Assembly (NCBI GenBank): GCA_002763155.1
Contig: PFCU01000055.1
Coordinates: 349 to 8,363, forward strand
Direction: 5' to 3'
Length of the DNA stretch: 8,015 nucleotides
Origin: Candidatus Pacearchaeota archaeon CG10_big_fil_rev_8_21_14_0_10_30_48
Lineage (GTDB): Archaea; Nanobdellota; Nanobdellia; Pacearchaeales; GW2011-AR1
Shown here in pieces: positions 1-6,125 of this stretch. Made by a program: the position numbers and the translations under genes. The first letter of the stretch is position 1; the number at the start of each line of letters is the position of its first letter. Under the pieces are notes generated by a model. The model ran no database searches, had not been told where the DNA came from, and saw only the letters and a program-made list of their open reading frames with translations.

Positions 1-179
1 TGGATTTTTTGAGAAATTACATTTAGTTCGTCTTTAGATAAAGAACCGGAGAAAATTCTTATTTTGTCTTTTCCAGATTTTATGAATAAATGATTTAATT
101 TTGATACTCCACAGAATTCATCTAAGTGGGCTAGTATTTTATTTTTCTTTGTTTTGTCTAGGAATTCTATTAGTGTCAT
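1..179 (-). CDS. PUA-type ribosome-biogenesis / RNA-binding protein, N-terminal fragment (3' end outside window)
   Basis: An open frame runs leftward from an ATG at 179-177 to the window edge, giving 59 residues. The start overlaps the methyltransferase stop in an ATGA, so the two are one transcription unit and probably translationally coupled. The fragment begins MTLIEFLDKTKKNKILAHL and contains an FCGVSKL segment, then SGKDKIRIFSGSLSKDEL. A short helical N-terminus followed by a basic strand and an FSGSLS-like segment resembles archaeal standalone proteins of the NOL1/NOP2/Fmu ribosome-biogenesis type (COG3270-like), which carry a PUA RNA-binding domain and are often found beside NSUN methylases. 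In bacterial RsmF-like enzymes the equivalent domain is fused to the methylase. The family call rests on recollection and context; the reading frame is firm. The PUA domain itself would lie beyond the window. Confidence 0.6.
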   Translation of the reverse strand, partial: MTLIEFLDKTKKNKILAHLDEFCGVSKLNHLFIKSGKDKIRIFSGSLSKDELNVISQKI

Positions 180-1168
180 TTCCCTACCTTTCTAAATTTA
201 GCTATGAAAAATCCTTCAGTGTTGTTGTCTTGAGGGTAGATTCTTGTGGCTTTGATTACTTCTGGATGATAAGTTGTTCCTTGCCATTCTGTGATTCCTG
301 GGCGGGTTTTTATTGGTAAATTGACTTTTTGAATTTGCATTTCAGGATAATTTTCTAAAATGTAAGATACAATTTCTTCGTTTTCTTCTGGAGCATGAGT
401 GCAAGTTGAGTAAATTAATTCTCCGTCAGTTTTCAAAACTTCTATCGCAAATTTTACTAATGCTTTTTGGATTTTAGATAATTTTCTTATTAAGTTATTT
501 GAGAACATTTTTGTGCTTTGTATAGAGCTTCGGATTGTTCCTTCTCCAGAACATGGGGCATCCACTAAAATTTTATCTGCAGTTATTTTTAATTCTGAAA
601 GTTTTTTACAAAGTAATTCTCCAGGTGTCTTTGTTATAATTGCATTTGTTACTCCGCAACGTTGAATATTGGTCGAGAGTATACTTATTCTTCCCATGCT
701 TGCATCGTTGGCAATGACTGTTCCTCGATTTTTCATATATGCTGCTGCTTGAGTTGTTTTACTTCCAGGTGCTGCGCAAAGGTCTATAAATAATTCTTCT
801 TCTTTTGGAGCTAATGCAATTAAGGGCATCATGCTTGAAATTTCTTGAATGTAATAATAACCTAAAAGATGTTCGCGTGCTTTTCCAAGTTCTCCGGGTT
901 GTAAAGAAGAATTATCTTTTCGTCCTTCAATAATTATTATTTCAGGGTTTTCATTGAAAGGTTGTTTAATTTTCCATTTTGTTTCAAGGCGTTTTTTTAA
1001 TTCTTCTACTGAAATTTTTAAAGTATTGACTCTAATAGAATTAACAGGGTGAACATCTGAAATATCGCAGAAAGATTTCCAGTCAGAACTATCTGTCATT
1101 AGTAATTTTAATCTTTCTCTATGTTCTGGTTTTAATTTTTCAATAATATGGTCGGGTCTTTTAGTCAT
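176..1168 (-). CDS. NSUN/RsmB-family RNA (cytosine-C5) methyltransferase, Trm4-like
   Basis: This 330-residue SAM-dependent methylase transfers a methyl group to C5 of cytosine in tRNA or rRNA. The SAM-binding motif I is DLCAAPGSKTTQ (about 129-140) and an acidic ribose-binding region lies near 153-156 (ANDAS). Motif IV is VDAPCSGEG (202-210) with the release cysteine C206. Motif VI is YSTCTHAPEENE (253-264) with the nucleophilic cysteine C256. Both cysteines of the NSUN mechanism are present. The N-terminal VNSIRVNTLK segment (42-51) and the C-terminal GFFIAKF (319-325) are usual in the family. The length matches archaeal Trm4-type enzymes, which lack the fused C-terminal PUA domain; that function may be supplied by the coupled downstream gene. 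The start at 1168 is supported by a TATA box beginning exactly 29 bp upstream. Substrate (tRNA C48/C49 versus rRNA) cannot be settled from sequence. Confidence 0.93.
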   Translation of the reverse strand: MTKRPDHIIEKLKPEHRERLKLLMTDSSDWKSFCDISDVHPVNSIRVNTLKISVEELKKRLETKWKIKQPFNENPEIIIIEGRKDNSSLQPGELGKAREHLLGYYYIQEISSMMPLIALAPKEEELFIDLCAAPGSKTTQAAAYMKNRGTVIANDASMGRISILSTNIQRCGVTNAIITKTPGELLCKKLSELKITADKILVDAPCSGEGTIRSSIQSTKMFSNNLIRKLSKIQKALVKFAIEVLKTDGELIYSTCTHAPEENEEIVSYILENYPEMQIQKVNLPIKTRPGITEWQGTTYHPEVIKATRIYPQDNNTEGFFIAKFRKVGK

Positions 1169-1189
1169 GGTTTTGAGAATGTAATAATG

Positions 1190-1198
1190 CTTATAAAG
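1190..1198. promoter_or_regulatory. Shared bidirectional TATA box (CTTATAAAG)
   Basis: The element CTTATAAAG has a palindromic TTATAA core and reads as a good archaeal box A on both strands. Taking the first base of the 8-mer on each strand, it lies 29 bp before the ATG at 1219 (plus) and 29 bp before the ATG at 1168 (minus). With the usual archaeal TATA-to-start-site distance, both mRNAs would begin at or within a base or two of their start codon, so both would be leaderless. No other TATA-like element is better placed in this 50-bp gap. Confidence 0.75.
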
Positions 1199-1218
1199 TT
1201 TTAATTTGTGAGTGTATT

Positions 1219-1701
1219 ATGCCAATCTTTAATGAAGATAAACCTGTAAGCAAATATTTTACTTGTATTTATGATGTTGATCATAGAAGTAGAAATCAGA
1301 AATTTATTAATTTGGCAGATATTCTTGATTTGAATGGAAAAAATAATTGGAAATGGGTAAGGCAACTTTATTTTTCTTTGAATGATTTTGAAAAAAGAGA
1401 AGTTGATGAATATCAAGAAAAAGAGGGAAGTAATTATCTTAGAAGACTTCTACAGGATAATATAGATGCTAGAACCTTTAACGATATGATTGATCTTTTA
1501 GGACATGAAAATGGTAATGATTGGAAGTATGTTCGAGAAATGTATAATTCTTTAGAAGAGAAGGACAAAGAAGAAGTTATTGCATATACTGGAAATTTAA
1601 AAGAAGAAAGAGATAAAAATTTTGAAGAAGAAGCGCTTAATGAACAGAAAGAATATATTCGTAAGTATGGTCTTGGTCCTATGAGTATGAGTGCTGTTTA
1701 A
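1219..1701 (+). CDS. Hypothetical protein with two internal 58-residue-spaced repeats
   Basis: A 160-residue, soluble, highly charged protein that I do not recognise. Residues about 29-65 and 87-123 are two copies of one unit. W44/W102, V47/V105, R48/R106, Y51/Y109, S53/S111, L54/L112, V62/V120 and Y65/Y123 all align at a constant offset of 58. Each unit reads as N-x-W-K-(W/Y)-V-R-x-(L/M)-Y-x-S-L followed by an acidic/basic helix ending in Y, which suggests paired small helical domains. A charged helix follows (about 126-150), then a short G/M/S-rich tail. There is no signal peptide or membrane segment. The start is well supported because the TATA box begins 29 bp upstream, giving a leaderless mRNA. 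The gene diverges from the methyltransferase and converges on the kinase with 7 bp between the stops. Confidence 0.85.
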   Translation: MPIFNEDKPVSKYFTCIYDVDHRSRNQKFINLADILDLNGKNNWKWVRQLYFSLNDFEKREVDEYQEKEGSNYLRRLLQDNIDARTFNDMIDLLGHENGNDWKYVREMYNSLEEKDKEEVIAYTGNLKEERDKNFEEEALNEQKEYIRKYGLGPMSMSAV

Positions 1702-1703
1702 TT

Positions 1704-1711
1704 AATTTTTA
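1704..1711 (+). terminator. Possible U-tract terminator between convergent genes
   Basis: Just after the TAA at 1699-1701 the plus strand reads AATTTTTA. Archaeal RNA polymerase can terminate on short U-tracts without a hairpin, so this T5 run may end the repeat-protein mRNA. The run is short and the DNA is AT-rich, so support is weak. Confidence 0.25.
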
Positions 1712-2596
1712 TTCTTCCAATGCTAAAGAATCCAAAGGTATTGAAACTTTCATATGAAATGAAGGCAGGGTTTCATAAAATGGAGGATAGATTATTCCGT
1801 ATGTTTTCTTTGATAAGTCTTTTGTTTTGTCGTCGGTAATTTGAAATGAATTTCCACTTGATACGTCTATTCTTCCTTGGTAACCTTTTTTAATCGCTTT
1901 CTCTACAAAATATAATCCTAGTCCTTCATTTAACCTGTTAATGTCTGTTTGAGTTTCATCTAATCTATAACCTTTTTCAAATATCTGTTTTAATTCAGTT
2001 ATATTTATAGGAGAGGTTACCATATTTTCTAATTCTAATATTAAATCTTTGGAATTTGTGTAAATGGCAGATTTTATTAGTGATTCCCTTGGAGCGTATT
2101 GAATTGCATTTCCAATTACATTTGAAAAGATGCTTCTCATTGCAGAAATATTCGTATTTACTTCTAAATCTTTAATATCTTCTTTGAAATATAATTCTAA
2201 TCCTAATTCTCTTTGAGAAATCATTGTATGTTCATAAGATTGGATTGTTTCGTCGAATCTTTCCCATAGGTTGAATTTTTTAGAATCTTTTTTTAGAGCT
2301 TCTGGAGTGATGTCACTTAATTTTAAAATTTCTGCTAAATCAGATACTTTTCTTCCAGAACTTCCAATAACTCTTAAAAATCTTCTTGCCTCGAAGATTT
2401 TTTTATTTCTTTCTTCTTTATCTTTAGCGTCTCTTATTTCTCCTAGATAATTGTCCAACATTTCTCCAGCCATATTTAATTTAGCTACTGGACTTTTAAG
2501 GTCGTGAACTAATAATTTCTCTATCTCTCTATGGAATTCTCTTTCTCTTAGTAATTCTTCACGTTCTTCTTTCAATTTCTGATATCTTTCTTCCAT
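1709..2596 (-). CDS. Soluble orphan histidine-kinase-like protein
   Basis: A 295-residue cytoplasmic sensor-kinase-like protein. Residues 1-28 form a charged coiled coil rich in E, R and K. The H-box VHDLKSPVAKL (30-40) carries the phospho-acceptor candidate H31, and a dimerisation helix pair follows to about residue 95. The HATPase region has an N-box (159-168) with N159 and N163, an F-box IFEKGYR (205-211) and a G2 box EGLGLYFV (224-231). The G1 box is degenerate: where D-x-G-x-G is expected the protein has ENMVTSPINI (190-199). About 30 extra residues (about 253-282) lie between the post-G2 strand and the last strand. No transmembrane segment, PAS or GAF domain is visible, and no receiver gene lies in the window. 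It may sense through its coiled coil or by partner binding, or be a scaffold. The ATG at 2596 is the first in-frame start; it lies 44 bp from the TATA box, implying a leader of about 15 nt. Confidence 0.85.
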   Translation of the reverse strand: MEERYQKLKEEREELLREREFHREIEKLLVHDLKSPVAKLNMAGEMLDNYLGEIRDAKDKEERNKKIFEARRFLRVIGSSGRKVSDLAEILKLSDITPEALKKDSKKFNLWERFDETIQSYEHTMISQRELGLELYFKEDIKDLEVNTNISAMRSIFSNVIGNAIQYAPRESLIKSAIYTNSKDLILELENMVTSPINITELKQIFEKGYRLDETQTDINRLNEGLGLYFVEKAIKKGYQGRIDVSSGNSFQITDDKTKDLSKKTYGIIYPPFYETLPSFHMKVSIPLDSLALEE

Positions 2597-2632
2597 TTTG
2601 AGTTCTCTTGAGGGATTAAAGGAGTGAGTGGG

Positions 2633-2640
2633 TTTATAAA
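2633..2640. promoter_or_regulatory. Shared bidirectional TATA box (perfect palindrome TTTATAAA)
   Basis: TTTATAAA is a perfect 8-bp palindrome between divergent genes. Its first base is 29 bp before the plus-strand ATG at 2662, predicting a leaderless mRNA. On the minus strand its first base (2640) is 44 bp before the ATG at 2596, predicting a short leader of about 15 nt with no obvious Shine-Dalgarno sequence. It is the only strong TATA element in the 65-bp gap. Confidence 0.75.
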
Positions 2641-2661
2641 ACTTGGTATCTAATTAATCTC

Positions 2662-2967
2662 ATGAAAAACATACATAAGACGATTTTGTTTACTTTTGTT
2701 ATCTGTTTAATTTCTGTTATTTTTATTGTTTCATTTCAATTAACAACTCAGAATTCTTTAGGAATTAGTTGTAGTTATTTAGATCCTATTACTATTGATG
2801 CTCTTGCTTTTTTGGCTGCGAGTTTCTTAGTTGCCGATGGAATTTATCGAATTTGGGAACATAAAAATGCCCCTCTGAAAAAACAATGGAGTCGTTCGGT
2901 AAGAATTCTTTTTGGTTGTTCAATAATTGCGTTGCATCTTGTTCAGGTTTTTTATAAGTTTTTTTAG
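2662..2967 (+). CDS. Small three-TM membrane protein of unknown function
   Basis: A 101-residue protein with three hydrophobic segments at about 7-25, 44-63 and 79-98. The short N-terminus contains K2, H5 and K6. The loop between segments 2 and 3 (about 64-79, EHKNAPLKKQWSR) is strongly basic, and the first loop is neutral. By the positive-inside rule the N-terminus and the 64-79 loop are cytoplasmic and the C-terminus outside. Cysteines occur at 15, 37 and 86. I do not recognise a family. The start is supported by the palindromic TATA box 29 bp upstream. The gene shares this promoter with the kinase-like gene, so membrane protein and soluble kinase may work together, but that is only inference. 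Its stop (2965-2967) overlaps the polymerase stop on the other strand. Confidence 0.8.
   Translation: MKNIHKTILFTFVICLISVIFIVSFQLTTQNSLGISCSYLDPITIDALAFLAASFLVADGIYRIWEHKNAPLKKQWSRSVRILFGCSIIALHLVQVFYKFF
2948..2965 (+). terminator. Possible U-tract terminator at the end of the membrane-protein gene
   Basis: The last codons contain T6 (2948-2953) and T7 (2959-2965) runs on the plus strand, immediately before and into the TAG. Archaeal transcription can end on such U-tracts, which would also limit read-through antisense to the polymerase gene. No dyad is needed or seen. Confidence 0.35.
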
Positions 2968-5330
2968 AATAACTTCGTCTGTTTATTTCCTGCGATTAAG
3001 TCATCGAAGTTTTTATTGAATAGTGTAAGGACTTGTATTGCAATGGGTTTGATTTGTTTTTCTATGTAATGTTCGTAATCTAGTTTATGTTTTAATAATT
3101 GAATTGGTTCAGGTCCGTCGGTTGTTAGGTAATATTCAATTAAATTTGAATCAAGACTCTTTAGTTTTCTTGCGGCTTTTACATGGGGAGGAGTTGTCTT
3201 GGTGTATTCTTTTAAGTCTTTACGAATTGATTTTCTGTAAATTAATTTTTTGTCTAATTCTCCTGAATTAATTTTTTTAATGTAGGATTTTATGAATTTT
3301 GTGATTTCTTCTTTATGGAAAACTTTTAAGAGTAATTCTTTTTGGAATTCTTGTGCGGCTTCTGTCCAGTCTCCTCTTATTGCTTCTAGTCCTGTTATTT
3401 CTAAGCTTTCTTTTCCGTCTTTTTTTAGTAAGCCTGCGTATCTTTTTTTAGCGGCTTTTTCTTCTGGATTCTTCCCACGTATTTGTGGAATCATTAGAGA
3501 TAAATATAATTTTTCATATTCTAATTCTAAGTAAGATTTTCGTTTGTAGTTTTTTTCTATGTATTTTTTATAGAAGTCATTTATGTAAGATTCTATTTCT
3601 TTTCCCATGAGTTCCATATTTTTTGGTTTTCCTGTAACCACAAAAACAGAATCTGTGTCCATGTAGATGACTTTGTATCCTAATTTTTCTATTTCAGAGG
3701 CAGTTAGTTTTATTATGAATTGGCCGAAGTGTGTGATTGCGTTTGCCATTTTTAGATTAAAGTAACGGCAGTTTGGAGAGGCCAAAACCCCGAAAAAAGA
3801 ATTCATGATTATTTTTATTGCGTAACTGCTTAATTCTCTTTTTTCTGATTTTGCTTTTTCTCTTGCTTTATGAAGATTTTCAATTATTTCTGGTAATATT
3901 CCGTCGGTATTTTTGAAGTAGGCTTTGTTTGGAGATTCTATGTAATCTTTTTCTTTTTTTTCTGAGAAAGATGCGGGGTCTATGTTGAATGTTTTTATTA
4001 TTGAAGGATATAGAGATTTGAAATCGAGGATTAAGACATTTTCGTAAATTCCGGGAGTTGTGCTGTGAACATAACCTCCGGTTATTCGTTCTTCTTTTTT
4101 TTCGAATTGTAATGTTTCTGACACAAGATTTTTTGAGTTTGCTGTTCGAATATATAGGGAGTCAAAGTTTGCGATTGAACCTCCGATTCTATCTAAAGGC
4201 ATACCTGTTAATTGTGATCTTTCAATAGAAAGTTCTATGGCTTTTGTTTTTTCTAGAATTTTGTAAGCGAGTTCGCAGTCAAGTAAATTGTAATCGACGA
4301 GTTGTTGTAAGTATTTTTCTTTTTTTGATTCATATAAATCTGATATTTCTCCGTGTCTTTCCATGCCTGAACCTTTGATTGATTTTCCTTTTTTTAGTAA
4401 CGATTGTGCTACATTTTCTAAAGAATATGATTCGAACTTTGCATTTTTTATTGTTGGAGCTTCTTGGATGTAAGGATCTCGGACAAAATTTAATCCGTCG
4501 AGAACTTGTCTTCCAGTGATGTTGACTGTGGATTTTCTGAAGAAGTTGCTTTGAATTTTTATAGAGGTATTTGATTCATCTCTTCCTAAATCAAAGAGGA
4601 TTTTGTGTTTTGTAAAAAGAGATTTTAGAAATGCTAAATCGAAATCAATGACGTTCCAGCCGGTAATTATGTCAGGGTCTAAATCGATTAATTCTTTTTT
4701 GAATTTTTCTAAACATTCAGCTTCATTATCACAGATGACTGCATGAGCTAATTTGATTTTAGATTTTGAAGGATTTACTAAAAAGTTTTTTTTGTAGTTA
4801 TCTGAGTAGATTCCTATGCAGTAAATTTCTCCTTTATTTCCTGATTCAATGTCTATAGATGCGAGTTTGAGATTACCGCGAAATTCCTTTGTAGGAGATA
4901 TTTCTGGGTTGAAGAATACTTTGTCTATTTTTGAATTTGGTTCTTCGAAGCTGTCTCCATAAATTTCGATGTTACCTAATAAATTATTGTCCATTAAGAA
5001 TCGGTAGTGAGGTCTTATGTCTGCTTCGTAAGTTGTTATTTTTTTCTTTATTTTGTCAAATGTTTTTGTTAGTCCGGGTTGAGTTTCGAAAATAATTTTT
5101 GAGACTTTTTCTCCTTGGAAATTTGTTAGTTTTGTTTCTTGAATTTCGTATTCTTTGATATGTTTTTTTACTTTTTTTACATCTGAAGTTTTAATATAAA
5201 AATAAGGTTTGAACTCAGCCACAACTAAGAAAGAGTTTTTGTTTTCTAAACGTCCATATAATTTAATGAGGGTCCTATCATTTTTAGTTTCATAAGTTGG
5301 ATAGACGATAAAACCGTTATATTTTGTCAT
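2964..5330 (-). CDS. polB: Family B DNA polymerase with 3'-5' exonuclease, Pol II-like
   Basis: A 788-residue replicative or repair polymerase. Proofreading motifs are Exo I D160-I-E162, Exo II N226...F230-D231 (GWNVIDFD) and Exo III Y347-N-L-L-D351. Polymerase motifs are region II DFKSLYPSII (436-445), region III KIIMNSFFG (506-514), region I YMDTDS (556-561) with catalytic D558 and D560, and KKRYAG (628-633). All catalytic acids are present, so it should be active in both reactions. The full length, the TYEADIRP segment (100-107), LGRD (248-251), the GGYV...PG stretch (418-427), PPHVKAAR (714-721) and the DGPEP...LDYEHY stretch (738-755) match E. coli Pol II as I recall it, better than the usual archaeal PolB. 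The C-terminus KQTKLF is a clamp-binding motif. The start at 5330 is backed by a TATA-like box 29 bp upstream. Confidence 0.93.
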   Translation of the reverse strand: MTKYNGFIVYPTYETKNDRTLIKLYGRLENKNSFLVVAEFKPYFYIKTSDVKKVKKHIKEYEIQETKLTNFQGEKVSKIIFETQPGLTKTFDKIKKKITTYEADIRPHYRFLMDNNLLGNIEIYGDSFEEPNSKIDKVFFNPEISPTKEFRGNLKLASIDIESGNKGEIYCIGIYSDNYKKNFLVNPSKSKIKLAHAVICDNEAECLEKFKKELIDLDPDIITGWNVIDFDLAFLKSLFTKHKILFDLGRDESNTSIKIQSNFFRKSTVNITGRQVLDGLNFVRDPYIQEAPTIKNAKFESYSLENVAQSLLKKGKSIKGSGMERHGEISDLYESKKEKYLQQLVDYNLLDCELAYKILEKTKAIELSIERSQLTGMPLDRIGGSIANFDSLYIRTANSKNLVSETLQFEKKEERITGGYVHSTTPGIYENVLILDFKSLYPSIIKTFNIDPASFSEKKEKDYIESPNKAYFKNTDGILPEIIENLHKAREKAKSEKRELSSYAIKIIMNSFFGVLASPNCRYFNLKMANAITHFGQFIIKLTASEIEKLGYKVIYMDTDSVFVVTGKPKNMELMGKEIESYINDFYKKYIEKNYKRKSYLELEYEKLYLSLMIPQIRGKNPEEKAAKKRYAGLLKKDGKESLEITGLEAIRGDWTEAAQEFQKELLLKVFHKEEITKFIKSYIKKINSGELDKKLIYRKSIRKDLKEYTKTTPPHVKAARKLKSLDSNLIEYYLTTDGPEPIQLLKHKLDYEHYIEKQIKPIAIQVLTLFNKNFDDLIAGNKQTKLF

Positions 5331-5351
5331 AAAGTATTAAATTTAAGATAG

Positions 5352-5361
5352 TTTAATAAAA
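5352..5361 (-). promoter_or_regulatory. TATA box of the DNA polymerase gene
   Basis: On the minus strand this reads TTTTATTAAA. The 8-mer TTATTAAA begins 29 bp before the ATG at 5330, the same distance as for most other genes here, so the polymerase mRNA is predicted to be leaderless. It is a weaker match than the TTTATAAA boxes nearby. Confidence 0.5.
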
Positions 5362-5363
5362 TG

Positions 5364-5383
5364 TTGTTTGTTGTTTGTTGTTA
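5364..5383. repeat. Short tandem repeat of TTGTTTG
   Basis: The stretch contains two exact head-to-tail copies of TTGTTTG followed by a partial TTGTTA. It lies between the polymerase TATA box and the TATA box of the 5438 gene, in the only part of the divergent gap not occupied by promoter elements. It could be a regulator site or simple low-complexity DNA. Confidence 0.5.
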
Positions 5384-5408
5384 TTATGTAAGGGTGACAA
5401 TAGAAAGG

Positions 5409-5416
5409 TTTATAAA
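5409..5416 (+). promoter_or_regulatory. TATA box TTTATAAA for the 5438 gene
   Basis: A perfect TTTATAAA preceded by purine-rich AAAGG, which could act as a BRE. It begins 29 bp before the ATG at 5438 and predicts a leaderless mRNA. This is what decides the start codon: the longer reading from a TTG at 5375 would lie upstream of this box. Confidence 0.75.
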
Positions 5417-5437
5417 GTTTTGAAGAGTTTGTTTTTT

Positions 5438-6040
5438 ATGATAAATAAAAATCAAAAAAGAGAAATGCTGGATTATGTAGTTTCGAATATCGAAGACGGT
5501 GGATTAGATGTTAGGCCACGAACTAAGGAGTTAGTTTCAGGAATTGATTCTAATTATATTTTAGTTGGAGATAAAGAACTTATTTTTTTAGTTGACCAAG
5601 TTTATCCGAATAATGTCCTATCTAGAATTAATCAAAATGCTATAGTTCAAGGAAAAAATAGCACTTTTTTATTATTTAAAGACGGTGAAACTTTTTTTAG
5701 AAGTGCGGCTAGGGAAAAAAGATATAAGAAGGATGGAAATTTAAGTTTGAAACATTATACTAATAAAGATTTGCACAGGATGATTATGTTTAGACCAGAA
5801 GAGTCTTATTGTTTAAGTAATGATTTCTTACAATATTATCAACCAGAATCTGCAAGACTTGAACAAGGAATTGTTTCTTTTAAATTTAGGCCTGTGATTT
5901 TTGATTATTCTCATTTGCCTTATGATGAGAGACCTCGTGGAAAGAATATGGAAGAGTCTAAAAAATTAAAAGTTTGGTCTGAAAAAGAATTTAATGGCGG
6001 AGCTTTTAAGCTTGAAGATAATTTTTTAGTGCCACAATAA
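5438..6040 (+). CDS. Hypothetical protein, 200 residues, between polymerase and FEN-1
   Basis: I do not recognise this protein. It starts MINKNQKREMLDYVVSNIED and is soluble and charged, with no signal peptide or membrane segment. The hydrophobic pattern (NYILVGDKELIFLVDQVY at about 39-56, STFLLFKDG at about 75-83, then basic RSAAREKRYKKDG at about 88-100) suggests an alpha/beta fold with a basic patch. The C-terminal third is rich in aromatic residues, with FRPVIFDYSHLPY (152-164). The frame is also open upstream to a TTG at 5375, but the ATG at 5438 is preferred because a perfect TATA box sits 29 bp before it. The gene is divergent from the polymerase and 129 bp upstream of fen. A role near DNA replication or repair is only guilt by association. 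Confidence 0.8.
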   Translation: MINKNQKREMLDYVVSNIEDGGLDVRPRTKELVSGIDSNYILVGDKELIFLVDQVYPNNVLSRINQNAIVQGKNSTFLLFKDGETFFRSAAREKRYKKDGNLSLKHYTNKDLHRMIMFRPEESYCLSNDFLQYYQPESARLEQGIVSFKFRPVIFDYSHLPYDERPRGKNMEESKKLKVWSEKEFNGGAFKLEDNFLVPQ

Positions 6041-6050
6041 TTATTTATAC
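6041..6050 (+). promoter_or_regulatory. Possible TATA element upstream of the first mini-ORF
   Basis: TTATTTATAC follows the stop of the upstream gene directly. A transcript starting about 29 bp downstream would begin near 6073, four to five bases before the ATG at 6077. The element is plausible but weak in this AT-rich gap. Confidence 0.25.
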
Positions 6051-6076
6051 TTCTTTTCTTGATTAAATTAAATCAA

Positions 6077-6121
6077 ATGAAAACCATTTTCAAATATAAA
6101 TTGCAGGAACAATTTACATAA
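6077..6121 (+). other. Mini-ORF in repeat copy 1 (14 codons)
   Basis: It reads MKTIFKYKLQEQFT then stop. It has a counterpart in copy 2 at 6126. Both may be by-products of the repeat, but each ATG lies four to five bases after a transcript start predicted from the upstream TATA element, so leader peptides are possible. Nothing else supports translation. Confidence 0.2.
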
Positions 6122-6125
6122 TCAA

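Noticed and set aside
101..319. Plus-strand 72-codon open frame
   Set aside because: It overlaps the ATGA junction of the minus-strand PUA-type and methyltransferase genes, both better supported, and has no TATA box at the usual distance.
1201..1416. Minus-strand 71-codon open frame rich in I, F and N
   Set aside because: It is antisense to the 5' half of the repeat protein, whose repeat conservation and promoter are clear; the composition is typical of an antisense shadow in AT-rich DNA.
3292..3534. Plus-strand 80-codon open frame rich in S and F
   Set aside because: It lies opposite the thumb region of the polymerase, including the KKRYAG motif; no promoter or family features.
5375..5437. 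N-terminal extension of the 5438 gene from TTG
   Set aside because: The extension starts upstream of a perfect TATA box that is 29 bp from the internal ATG, so it would not be on the mRNA.
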